Positions 44,961-54,744 of a stretch of DNA of 64,000 bases are shown here, piece after piece. Position 1 is the stretch's first letter. Every line of letters starts with the position of its first letter. Source of the DNA: Cheiracanthium punctorium (taxonomy: Eukaryota; Arthropoda; Arachnida; Araneae; Cheiracanthiidae). A program made the position numbers and the translations under genes. The stretch covers positions 248,001 to 312,000 of the forward strand of contig JAWZYV010018266.1 of NCBI GenBank assembly GCA_038373885.1, read 5' to 3'. Under the pieces are notes generated by a model. That model ran no database searches, had not been told where the DNA came from, and worked only from the letters and a program-made list of their open reading frames with translations.

Positions 44961-45778
44961 TACACTTAAGGAGCCTTTAGATTCTGAGCATGGCTCGGTA
45001 ACCTGGTACTAGTATAATTTAAATACAGAAATACAAGCTAATTTCAGAATTCCGTATTAGCCCGTATATAACTTGATATTTTTTTACTGATCTTTCCTGT
45101 TAAAAAACTGTCCGTTCTGATATCGAGTTCCGAATATAGGATTATTTTGTTGAAAAATTTCGCGTTCTTCCGGAGTAATACAGTAAATAAAACTTTCTAA
45201 TCTGGTTTATCACATTTTATAAACATTTCATTATCGGTAATAATTTTGATAAAAAATATTGCGATAAACTAATGAGACATGCAATTGAATGTCTGATAAT
45301 GGGAAAGCTTACAGTGCGCATTTGCAGCTTTGTGTAATTTGGAAGATTTTTACCACATATGCAAAGAAAATAAAATGCAAACTACATGAAATGACTTTAA
45401 ATCAGAGAGCTTGAAAGGTTAATTTTGAATTATTTTACATTCACATACTTTTATTTTCCGAATGTTAAGAGCTTTAAAAATTACTTTCAGTGTTGGTTTG
45501 ATTACAGCTCTTAAGAATTTAAATAATAAAAATGGATAATATAGCTGAGGTAAATGGTATTCTAAACGGTAATGTTAAAATTGGAAAAGAAATGTATTAC
45601 TCTTTGACGCTGATTCGACGTTATGCGTTTTAAAGCGCATTAGTAAAATATATGCTAACAAGCTTTGACAAAAAAAAGGGAAAAAAATACCGATCATGAT
45701 TATTTTGCAAACATGAAATATTTAACCAGGTGTGAAGATTTAAATTATTTGCAAGACAAAAATTTGCTTAGATAAACA

Positions 45779-45825
45779 TATAATATTTATATACATAAAT
45801 ATTTATATACATAAATATTCCTACA
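45779..45825 (+). repeat. 16 bp tandem repeat
   Basis: AATATTTATATACATA is repeated about two and a half times near the Helitron 3 right end. Confidence 0.8.
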
Positions 45826-45884
45826 TTCATATTAGATGGTTTAAAAATTTGCAATCCCGTGCGAAGAACAGGTACTTTAGCTGG

Positions 45885-48003
45885 TACTGATTTAAAGGTA
45901 ATACAAAATATTAATTTACACTATTTTGTGGTTGTCTATGCAAAATAAATTCTACTTATTAAAATTAGCCATAAATATGGATGCTTTTGTTTCCTCTAAT
46001 GATTTTTCAAGTTAGGTAAGCATACATATGCAATGAATTCTATATTTTTTTCTCTCTCGAAGCTCTAAACTCGTCTAAATGGTGAAATTATGATAAACTG
46101 TAATGCAACACTGAAAATAACACATTTACGTGCACTTATTTTCTGGAAAAAAATCTTTCTTTATATTTTTGTTTTCGAAAATCCATTAATGTAAATTTAA
46201 TGTTGAGGAAAACGACTCGGACGAAAAGTGATGCAGTTTAAGAAGTAATTGCCAAACTTGCAAATAAACCTGAAGTTTAATGAATACTTGAGGAAGGATT
46301 AAATGAGGTTTTTGATTTGATCGTTTGCTTCATAAATTTCAAATTGCTGAGTTAATTGGAAATTTTCTTGCTTATGCTAATGATCCATGATTAGATTGAG
46401 TAAACAGCGCGCCAAAAATTCTTAAAAGAGTTAAATCAAAAGCAAAACAAAAACTGTATATGCTATTTTGCGAGGTTTTTCTTAGTTATTGAACACTTTA
46501 GTTTCTGATCGTAGAACATAACTTAGTTATTTATTGAAAATAGTGTTTATTGGTGTCATAAGTAAATGAGGAAAATTCACTATTAATCTCATGAATGATG
46601 AAGTATGGTGAATAGCTGAATAGATGAATACTTTTGATCACAGTTATCAAGATTCGTTTCTAAAGAAATTTGTGAAAGTTGATTATACATTTATTTTTGT
46701 TATTAGAAATCTTTTGAAATGAAGCTGCAACAAATTTCTCAGAAAATGTTCATTAGGATCACTTATTTTATTTTATAGGAGTAATTAAATATCAAAACCA
46801 GTACGGGATTCATATGCTTTGTCACTGAATATCGCTTCAGAAATCGTTAAGAATGTTGTTTTAAGAAAATAAATTATTTATATGCTTGACATTTTGTACA
46901 GTCATACCGAAAGTTTAAACCTTTTTGATGATAGCAGAACTTTTCAAACCAGCTACCTCAGCACTATAATTCAAATGAAAAAATTCTAATGACACACAGT
47001 TACATTTTATGCTAAAAAATGGTATAGGAAAACAATTCCTGAGGTGTCTATGTATACAAATTCCCTATGAAAAAAAAATATATGATATTGAAAATATCAT
47101 TAAAAAAATCATTTTTTAAACATAAAATTTATTAAGCTTTTTGAAATTCAGAAATGAACTTTTGTCTGTTACTGTTCTTCTTTTGGCGCTAATTAATTTA
47201 AAATGTGTAATTGAAAGGGATGTGCACAAACTGAATATGAACTTATACTTTAATGTGTCTCTGTATTTGATCAGTCTTTTTTTTTTTTTTTCTCATCGTG
47301 ATATTTATGAACATTTGCTATTATTGTTTTTATTTCTTTATTTAATTCCTTACCGTCATTACGGACCATAATCAAACATTTTGTGGAGACTAAAACAGTG
47401 TTCTCCTTCTGATTAACAGCAGAAAAGATTTACTTGTCCACCAACAGGGAACGATCATCAACTACTTGGCACTGTACGGATTTGTGGACATAAGATTGTA
47501 ATACCTGCTGCACATACAACGTGATTTAAAGCAGTAAGTAGGATTTTTATTGGCATGCTGATTTCCTGATCGCATCCAAATTTCTATTATTTTCATGCGC
47601 AGTCCAAGGAAAAGAGTTGTGAAAGCCAAGCAGAAGCTTGCATCTGCCTCTCTCACTCAACCAGAAGCAATCGACGGGAAAGCATCCTGAGGCCGACATG
47701 GTACCTTAGGTTGACAGCCGAGCAAATGCCCTTCTTCACCATCTTGTGTCGGAACTTCAATGTCCATCTTCGTCTCAAGTTCAACTGTTGTAATTTCATA
47801 GAAGGACCTTGCTGGAAGCCAGATACATACATTTCTTAAGTATAGTAGTGAATTTTTGCAAGTCTAAAAATTATTTGTTACCTTATGTGCTGGGCATTCT
47901 TTGTTAAAAATTAAATTATTTGTTTTTGTTTGTCCGTTATCATCCGTCCTGGAGCGGGACCAACGTGACTCTTCTAATGCGCCTGCTTGTGAACCCCAAT
48001 GTG
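45885..48003. other. AT-rich sequence, with a GC-richer patch at 47.55-47.82 kb
   Basis: No gene is supported. The patch at 47.60-47.69 kb can encode a 33-residue basic peptide starting MRSPRKRVVKAKQKL, but it has no recognised domain or splice context. I regard it as unproven. Confidence 0.4.
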
Positions 48004-48111
48004 TCATTCAAAGAGGTCTAGAGATGCTCACTTATTGGTTCCTGTACTTAGATACGTCATCAAACGGCCAAATCTAACCAATGAGAAATGTCCGTAGGCC
48101 TCTTTGGGTGA
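48004..48111. repeat. Small foldback repeat (108 bp)
   Basis: TCATTCAAAGAGGTCTA...CTCACTTATTGGTT (48004-48040) is complementary, with several mismatches, to AACCAATGAGAAATG...TAGGCCTCTTTGGGTGA (48077-48111). The arms are about 37 bp around a spacer of about 35 bp. It could be a tiny MITE or a hairpin RNA source. Confidence 0.65.
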
Positions 48112-49435
48112 CTGATTGAAGTATACAAGTATGCCCGGTAGAAGATTCACGACGGCCCCACCTGGAGTCAGAAAGGGGGAATAAAATTTTATGTAATCCT
48201 TTATTCGTGCACCGTTTAATATCTTTTAGGTCTATGTGATCAAAATCAAGTATCTTCAAATACCAAAATCCAATAATCCTACAGATCGGCAACCAGATTT
48301 ATAGCTGCTTTGATCTAACCATAGAAAGTCAATGCAAGTAAAATTATTTGAAATCTAACTTTTGGCCTGTAAATCTAGGAAAACTGAATTAAAGAGATCT
48401 AAAGCAAAGTACAATTTTAAAGCTTAAACTATAATGTCCAGACAAAGAATTTCAAAAATTTTTAGGGGTAGTTTTAGTTTGCAAGAGATTTCTATTTTCA
48501 AATAGCGGAAGGTGGTCCAAAATTATCCCTTTAAATACCATAAATGGTAAATAAAACTTTGACCCTTTGAAACAATATTTGCCGCTATATTTTGCATACT
48601 TGAATAACATTTTAAACCCAGTCAAGTTAGGAAAAAGATGGAATTTTTAAAATGTGTCAAAGGGATCATTTTACTCGCACCCAGAGCAAAATGATCCTTC
48701 ATTCAAAAATAATTGTAAATTGTTTTTATCGGCAAAAGAAAAGATGTAAATATAATTATGACTGTACATAGTAAAATAAAATAAGTTTTATAATCATAGA
48801 GTATGCATAATGTATGCATCACTTATTTTATGAAAATTTTAGAATAAATAATTGTCACGGAAAAATAAAATGGGTTATTTCAAAATTATAATTAAAAAAT
48901 GTGGCTTACAATAAATAAAATAATACAATGGGAGTCACGCATTTTGAGAAGTGCTGGCATGATGACTAGGACACGATACTGGAGTTCCTTCAGTCGATCT
49001 GTAATTTTACCGGGCAATAAGGCTGCCCACTTCAGGCCATATTACTGGAACACGCCGAGAAACATAACAAATTAAACAAGTGTAATTCATATCTAAAATC
49101 ATTCTCTATTCAGATGAACAAGTGACATTTCTCTGCATTAAAGGTTGTATTTCAAATAAATAGGAAAATTTGTGCTTATCTTGTAAAAATGTTGAGATAG
49201 TTGAGATATGATAAAATTTTGAAAAATTCTACTCTTTACACATAATACACCGATTGCTCAAATATCGTCGTTTCTTCTTCTTGACTTCCCTAATAGCACA
49301 GATGGTCACAAAAGCGTCGCTGTGACGTCACAGAGGGTCACAATTGTCACAGGACTGTCACATACTACTCACATTGTGACTTGTGAGTGATGTGACTCTA
49401 CTGTGTGGTCACTGTGAAGTTTATTTTTGACCAGT

Positions 49436-49625
49436 CACCAGGTGACGTCGCCGTGAAGTCACCATGTGACTAGTATGTGATCGGTCGCTAAGTGACTCCA
49501 CTGTGAAGTCACCACGTGACTAGTATGTGATCGGTTGCTCAGTAACTCCACTGTGAAGTCACCATGTGACTAGTATGTGATTGGTCGCTCAGTGACTCCC
49601 CTGTGAAGTCACTGTGTGACTATTT
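49436..49625 (+). repeat. 50 bp tandem repeat, subterminal in CCCTA element 1
   Basis: About three and a half units, each containing CTGTGAAGTCACCATGTGAC and TAGTATGTGATCGGT. Unit landmarks fall at 49451, 49501, 49551 and 49601, exactly 50 bp apart. GTGAC/GTCAC inverted pairs occur in every unit. Confidence 0.92.
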
Positions 49626-49689
49626 TGCGACTACTGATTTTTTTGGACTTCAAAATGACGTCACACTGGCCGCTTTTGCGACTTTGGAT

Positions 49690-50545
49690 ACATACTCATT
49701 TTTTCTAATATTTTGTGACAGTTTCTTTCCTGAAACATTTAATAAATAAATCCGAAAATAGTAATTCAATAAAACCTCGCAGTTATGTAGTAATGGAATT
49801 TAGTTTAATTTATTAACTTTTAAATTATTTCGTTTAAACAAGACAATATTATTTATAAAAAAATATTATTCTTAAAAATAATAGAGTTAAGAGTTCTAAT
49901 CACAAGTGAAAACTAAGTATCTGTGAGTAAAATTAACAATTTCTTTCACATCCCCATGGCATATATGTTTCGATAGTGTATGTAAGGTTTAAACTTCGGA
50001 TGGGGGGAGGGACTATCCGGTATTTTCAACCTTATTGTTACTAGAGTAAATACAAATGTCTCAAAATTGCTGTTTTTTAATAATTGCTTTAAGTTTTCAG
50101 ATCCCCTCCCCCTTTAAATACGTCTCTGGTATGTTTGAAAGTTCCACTACGAAAATTTTGAGATAATACTATGGGTTAAGTCAAAAATACTTTATTTATT
50201 TTATCTAATGCATGTTTTTCCAATTAATTTTATTTAGTTTTATATGAAATCCCTTTTAGGCAAAATATAGCAAAAATATAAATCTTGTCCCTCATACCTT
50301 AATATATATCAAACCTCACATGTCGCACATTACAAATTTATTTCATAACCGAATAAAAAATTTCAATAAATCATTAGTTTTTTCGGATGAATACCTAAAT
50401 AAAACAGCACATTATCTTCCGAAAATAATGATATTTTTTATATTATTTAAAAATAAATATATATATTTATATATAAAACTTATTTATAAAGTACTCACAG
50501 AAAAATTTTAAATTACCAAAAGAAGCCGTCAGAACTAGCTTTTGC
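49690..50545. other. AT-rich centre of CCCTA element 1
   Basis: About 850 bp without a recognised gene. A 63-codon Ile/Lys/Asn-rich frame at 50320-50511 looks compositional. Confidence 0.45.
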
Positions 50546-50576
50546 AGCCGTCAGTTTACTTTTAAAGGTTCCCGAG

Positions 50577-50680
50577 CACGGTAATCACAGCGTTGTGGTA
50601 AGATGCTGGGCTAATAACCATTAGATACCTGGTTATTAGCCCAGCATTCTGGACCTCAACTTCGATTCTGGCACCTCAAC
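50577..50680 (+). repeat. tRNA-like (SINE-head-like) unit inside CCCTA element 1
   Basis: GTGGTAAGATGCTGGG, then CTAATAACC, looks like the D-arm/box A and anticodon loop of an isoleucine tRNA with anticodon AAT. A box-B-like CTTCGATTCTGG follows at about 50660. The anticodon arm has been inverted and duplicated into a long hairpin (50603-50647), so it cannot be a normal tRNA. Confidence 0.45.
50603..50647. other. 18 bp perfect-stem hairpin in the tRNA-like unit
   Basis: ATGCTGGGCTAATAACCA (50603-50620) and its exact complement (50630-50647) are separated by the 9-base loop TTAGATACC. Confidence 0.9.
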
Positions 50681-50958
50681 TTCTTCTTGCCTGAGAGTTT
50701 GGTCGCCACCTGGTGTATATTTTCGGTAATTTTTTTCCCCGAATTTTTTCGCTGTCGCAAAACTGTCTCATCGTGACTTCTCTGAACGGTCGCAATGCGA
50801 CTACACAGCGAGAGGACATAGGGACTCTGGCGTTACTTTGCTGCGGAGTCGCGGCGACTGTTTGTAATTCTATTGTGACAGTATTGTGTGGTCGCATTTC
50901 AGTCACAGGGGACTGTTGTGCTATTAGGGTTGGCACAACTAGTTTATGGTGTGACCTA

Positions 50959-52515
50959 CCCTAGTAGCAAACGGTCATCGGTTCCTGAAACGCCGATGAT
51001 CGGACAGGGAGGAAGCGCAGCGCGCGCCATGCAAGGTTCTTCATCGCGTCGGGGGCTCTTATCTCGGATTTTGCTCGGGCATGTCCTCTCCCGAATGGTA
51101 GGGTTGGATCATCGGCAAGGGGGGGAAATTGGGCGTAGAGCCGTTGTAAAGCCTATGCGATTGGGGTTATATTCATCTCGGTAGAGCAAACACCTTGCAA
51201 CTTAGGATGTGAAGCCTATGGCCTATGATAAAAGTTTTAAACTGAACAATCGATAAAAATTGTGGTATATCCCAGCTAGATAAAATTTTTTAAAAGTAAA
51301 AAAAAAAAAAAAGCAAATTCGAACTTCTTCCTCTTCTCTTTGAATTTTAATGCTGCCATCTGAACTTCACTTATCAAGCTTCCGAGACTTGGTTTCGAAC
51401 TGGAGAACTAACGCTTGGTAACCGGGCATTCTAACCACTAGACGGGGGTCTGACACGTTATTGGCGAGACTAAAATTGGAAGTGATTGTTGTTTCAAGTT
51501 CGGCATTGGAACATTTAAGTTTCTATTTAAATAAAACTGGACTTTTCCTGTACACTACTCAAAATTAAAAAGATTTTGCGATATCTATCCGTTTTAAGCA
51601 TTTGGGATCTGTGTACGGCCGAAAAAAAAAAAAAAAAAAAAAAAGTTTGTCTGTCTGTCTGTCGTTCTGTCTTTTCTTATTCGCACATCACGTAAAATTG
51701 ACTGAAGCGAATTAAATAAAATTTGTTGACATGATAGGTGGTCACTTAACTTAAAGTATAGGCTTCGAATTTTTAAAAATATTCATTATAATGAATATTT
51801 TAAAAAAATCTCTATAGATTTTGAGATTTTTCGAAGACTGCGTAATCAAACTGCGTAAATTTTTAAACTGCGTAAAACTTCAAACTGCGTAAATTTTTAT
51901 TCGCACATCACGTAAAAGTGACTAAAGCGAAAGGAATGAAATTTACTGACATGATAGGCAATCACTCACCTTAAGCTATAATCGTCGGATTAAAAAAAAA
52001 AAAAAAAAAAAAAATAGTGTGAGATTTTTTCTGAAAATCGTTTCAAACTGCGTAAATTTTTGTCGGGGCATCACATACGACTTAAGTGAATAAAGCAAAA
52101 TTTAGTGACACGATAGGTGGTCGTACAATTTAAACTATGCCCCTAAAGTGTCTTAAAATTTGGATTAGATTTTGAGATTTTGCGAAAACTGTTCAAACTG
52201 CTTCCGCGTAATAGCTTAGCCAATCAGCAACCTTAAAACAAACATATGGTGTGCATATGATGCTCTTTGCACATTAATGAAGGAACGGAGATATCGAGCC
52301 GTTCAGCTACTTGGGAGAAAGGCCGATATAAACCTGTTTGCTCGCTTTACCCTTCGCAATCTTGAAAGCGCCTATCAGACCTCAGTGTAAAGATTCGATC
52401 ATCGGGAAAAGATGAACATGCGAAAAATTAAGGATGATCAGTAATGATCAGGCGATGAATAGCCGATGCACCGATCATAGGCCTGGTAAAGCCCGAGCAA
52501 AGATTGCTGCTAGGG
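50959..52515. mobile_element. CCCTA-ended TIR element 2 (1,557 bp)
   Basis: The ends are CCCTAGTAGCAA (50959-50970) and TTGCTGCTAGGG (52504-52515), with one mismatch, flanked by TA (50957-50958, 52516-52517). A3 reads CCTAG across the same point, supporting TA duplication. Subterminal zones on both sides are GC-richer and carry GATCATCGG/CCGATGATC repeats instead of element 1's GTGAC. The centre (51.55-52.2 kb) holds minisatellite units related to those of Helitron 1. No transposase was recognised. Confidence 0.75.
51555..52205 (+). repeat. Helitron-1-related minisatellite units inside CCCTA element 2
   Basis: TTTTGCGATATCTATCCGTTT, an A run, then CTGTCTGTCTGTCGTTCTGTC mirrors 12960-13080. 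About three units starting CACATCACGTAAAA or a variant follow, at about 51686, 51905 and 52067, with ATGATAGGTGGTCACT inside. No clean Helitron ends were found, so this is a fragment, a capture or an internally rearranged copy. Confidence 0.75.
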
Positions 52516-52597
52516 TAGTTTATAGCACTGACTGTGTGGAAAAAAGCATAGGTGGATCGTTTTACCCACTAGGATCATTTTGGGCCACCTTCCCCTA

Positions 52598-53488
52598 ATT
52601 TATATTTTTGTTATCTATTAATTTTATTCCTCAGTCGTAAGTAAACTAAAATCACTTGGTAAATATTACATTTACAGTTTGTTTTTTTTTTTGTTTTTTT
52701 CGGATGACTTTTTAGAGGTCGGATTCAATTTTTTTTATTTCATTTTTTTTTTATACTGGGTCAACCAAACAGATTTTTTTTATGTACAGAATCGCTTACC
52801 AAGTTTGAGATATTTAAAAAACTGAATTTTAAATAGATTTTTTTATATTAAATGCAGTGGAAAAAAGTCAGTGGTTTAAAAAATTTCACACCGATCAAAC
52901 AATTTGAAACACCCCGTATATTATTAGACGTGATGAGTTTTCCATTTGATTATATATCGCTAACAGAGAAAGTTCGGATAGTTATCGCGCAGAGAAAGTT
53001 ATCGCTCAGTTTTAGCCAAGCATAAATAATTATCTTCTTCCTATTTAAAGTAAATAGTCATCAGAATTTCATTGAACTTATGTACTCATACTGCTTAGTC
53101 TAGTCATTTCATTTCTTCCTTGTATTCAGCCATATTATACGTCAAATAATTTAAGTATTACATAATTTATAGGGAAGATGCAGAAATGCTATATGGTAAC
53201 CGAATTATAAACACTGATTAAGAGATATAAACTTGGGTTTATCTGTCATACCTAACCCATACTAGGAAAGTATTCAATTTACGATAAACTGATTAAAGTA
53301 CCAACCATTAGTGATTGAACTTGAGAAAAGAAGATAAAATACATAAACATTTATAAAAGTGGTGCATGTTACTTTAAATAGATATGAGAAAGTACAAAAT
53401 CAAGAGCAGTTTAAAATCTGTGTAATAAATCTACCCCACACTTCTAATCCCCAGTTATTGGGAGAAAACATTTGCCAAGTCCAGTTGC
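52598..53488. other. AT-rich sequence with T-rich patches
   Basis: No gene. CACCCCGTATA near 52911 and ACTGGGTCAACC near 52756 resemble transposon ends but do not form a clear pair. Confidence 0.4.
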
Positions 53489-53492
53489 TTAA

Positions 53493-54740
53493 GGGGACAG
53501 CCTACTTTTAAAATGTCCCAAAAATTGATTTTGAGATTTTTTTCTCATTAAATAGTTTACTTTATTCTAAAAAGATTGATACCAACCATTTTTCTGTTTG
53601 ACAATTATTTATTGAGATAAAAAGGAAAATGTAAACGCAAGTTGGGCAGCATGCTGTAGAAGCTGCAACTAATGTTGACACTAAAAGCATAAAAGAGGCA
53701 GAAAAGAAATGTACAGAATTTAATTTAGAAACTCGAAGAGCCAGAAAAATGCTCAACAGTTCTCAGTTTGAGGCAATAAAAGAAAACGAAGGCAATGTGC
53801 ATGAAAGCGGAAAATTTTAAATCGAACAGTTCATAAAGTGAAATAAAATCAAATTTTTATGTTGCATAGTAAAAAAAATATATACATGGATATAATTATT
53901 AAAATAACTTCAAATAATGTACTTTACCAATATTCGTGCCTTTATATCCTAAAAATGTATCTTTTGTTAAGGTATGTACATATTTTTTCATATTTACAAT
54001 TGTCGAGCTTTTCTTTAGATTGATGTTTCTTAAGCCATATTAAAACATATTTTGGGTTAATCATTTTAAATACTCAGTAAAATTATTTTTAAATAGTAAA
54101 TGTTTCAATAGAAAATGTTTTTAATTTTTAAAAATTAAATTTATGTTCCAAAACTACAATTTGAACTTTAATTGGCGTTTTCTCAAAACACTGTTTTTCA
54201 AGTTTGCGCGCATGATATTTTAAAAACTATCTAAGATATCAACTTGAAATTTTTCTCAGGCATTTATTTTAATATAATGAACAAAATGAACTAAAATGAA
54301 ATGGTTGTGTTTCATAGAAAAAAAGTTATGATTGTAAAACTATCAAAATTTTTATGATAATTTAAACTTTTAGATTAAATATTTTTTTTAAATTTAAATT
54401 ATGAAAATAATTAAACCATTTTAGTTTAGATTGTTAATTATAATGTTTTGTTTAATTTAGAAAAAAAATATGAGGATCAAAGGAATTCTAATTGAGATAT
54501 CTTGCGCGCAGTGGGAAAGTACCCTTGAATTGTTTTTACAATATTGTGTGGTAAAATAATATTTTTTAAATTATCACCTTTATAATAAACTACAATAATA
54601 TTTTTAATAAATAGAGTAATGTCATAGTAGTTAACTGAAAAAAAAATTGTGTTTCTGCATGCATTCATTATTTTTTTTTTAATTATGAAAGTTGAACTAA
54701 AATTTCTACATTTTCCCATTCTTAAAAGTAGGCTGTCCCC
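53493..54740 (+). mobile_element. TTAA-flanked TIR element (1,248 bp)
   Basis: TTAA at 53489-53492 and 54741-54744 flanks inverted ends that agree exactly over 19 bases (GGGGACAGCCTACTTTTAA). TTAA duplication fits piggyBac or Kolobok. The GGGG ends differ from the CCC ends of the 17 kb MITEs, so this is a separate family, perhaps Kolobok-like. It contains one short coding remnant and is otherwise AT-rich. Confidence 0.88.
53635..53820 (+). pseudogene. Coding remnant inside the TTAA element (61 codons, no ATG)
   Basis: The frame runs from after a stop at 53632-53634 to a TAA at 53818-53820 without interruption. It has a distinct charged composition (SIKEAEKKCTEFNLETRRAR, then KMLNSSQFEAIKENEGN) against an AT-rich background. 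It may be the C-terminal piece of the element's lost transposase. I do not recognise the family, and there is no start codon of its own. Confidence 0.4.
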
Positions 54741-54744
54741 TTAA

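Larger units (their letters stand above)
41467..45884 (+). mobile_element. Decayed coding Helitron (Helitron 3, about 4.4 kb)
   Basis: The left end holds TCTTATATTAAACGAGGAATG followed by a GT run, typical of arthropod Helitron 5' ends. The exact base is either 41467 (A|TC) or 41472. The right end reads CCCGTGCGAAGAACAGGTAC, then TTTAGCTGG and T, close to the Helitron 1 and 2 ends, with CTGG fitting CTRR. Between them lies a Rep/helicase remnant (44.07-44.93 kb). The two ends could belong to different copies, because no empty site is available for this one. Confidence 0.6.
49288..50929. mobile_element. CCCTA-ended TIR element 1 (1,642 bp)
   Basis: The ends are CCCTAATAGCACA (49288-49300) and its exact complement TGTGCTATTAGGG (50917-50929), flanked by TT on both sides (49286-49287, 50930-50931). 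The uninterrupted A3 sequence GACTTGGCACAA shows that TT was duplicated. Subterminal zones at both ends are dense in GTGAC/GTCAC motifs. The centre is AT-rich and also holds a tRNA-like unit. No transposase was recognised. A 2 bp duplication, short TIRs and subterminal repeats resemble animal CACTA/EnSpm-type elements, but I cannot confirm that. Confidence 0.78.
48503..52597 (+). mobile_element. TIR element family A, copy A4, with two nested elements
   Basis: It starts TAGCGGAAGGTGGTCC and ends GGGCCACCTTCCCCTA, the best preserved inverted ends of the family. Removing 49288-50929 and 50959-52515 leaves about 0.9 kb collinear with A3. The 29 bp left between the two inserts (TTGGCACAACTAGTTTATGG and onward) matches A2 and A3. 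Confidence 0.85.

Noticed and set aside
47136..47371. Hydrophobic 76-codon frame, possible small membrane protein
   Set aside because: Composition follows the T-rich DNA, including a 14-base T run. No conserved feature.
47590..47690. Short basic peptide frame starting MRSPRKRVVKAKQK as a possible exon
   Set aside because: It is 33 codons with no recognised family and no clear splice sites. It cannot be supported from sequence alone.
52750..52925. Possible MITE with ACTGGGTCAACC and CACCCCGTATA ends
   Set aside because: The two ends are not inverted copies of each other and no target duplication is visible.
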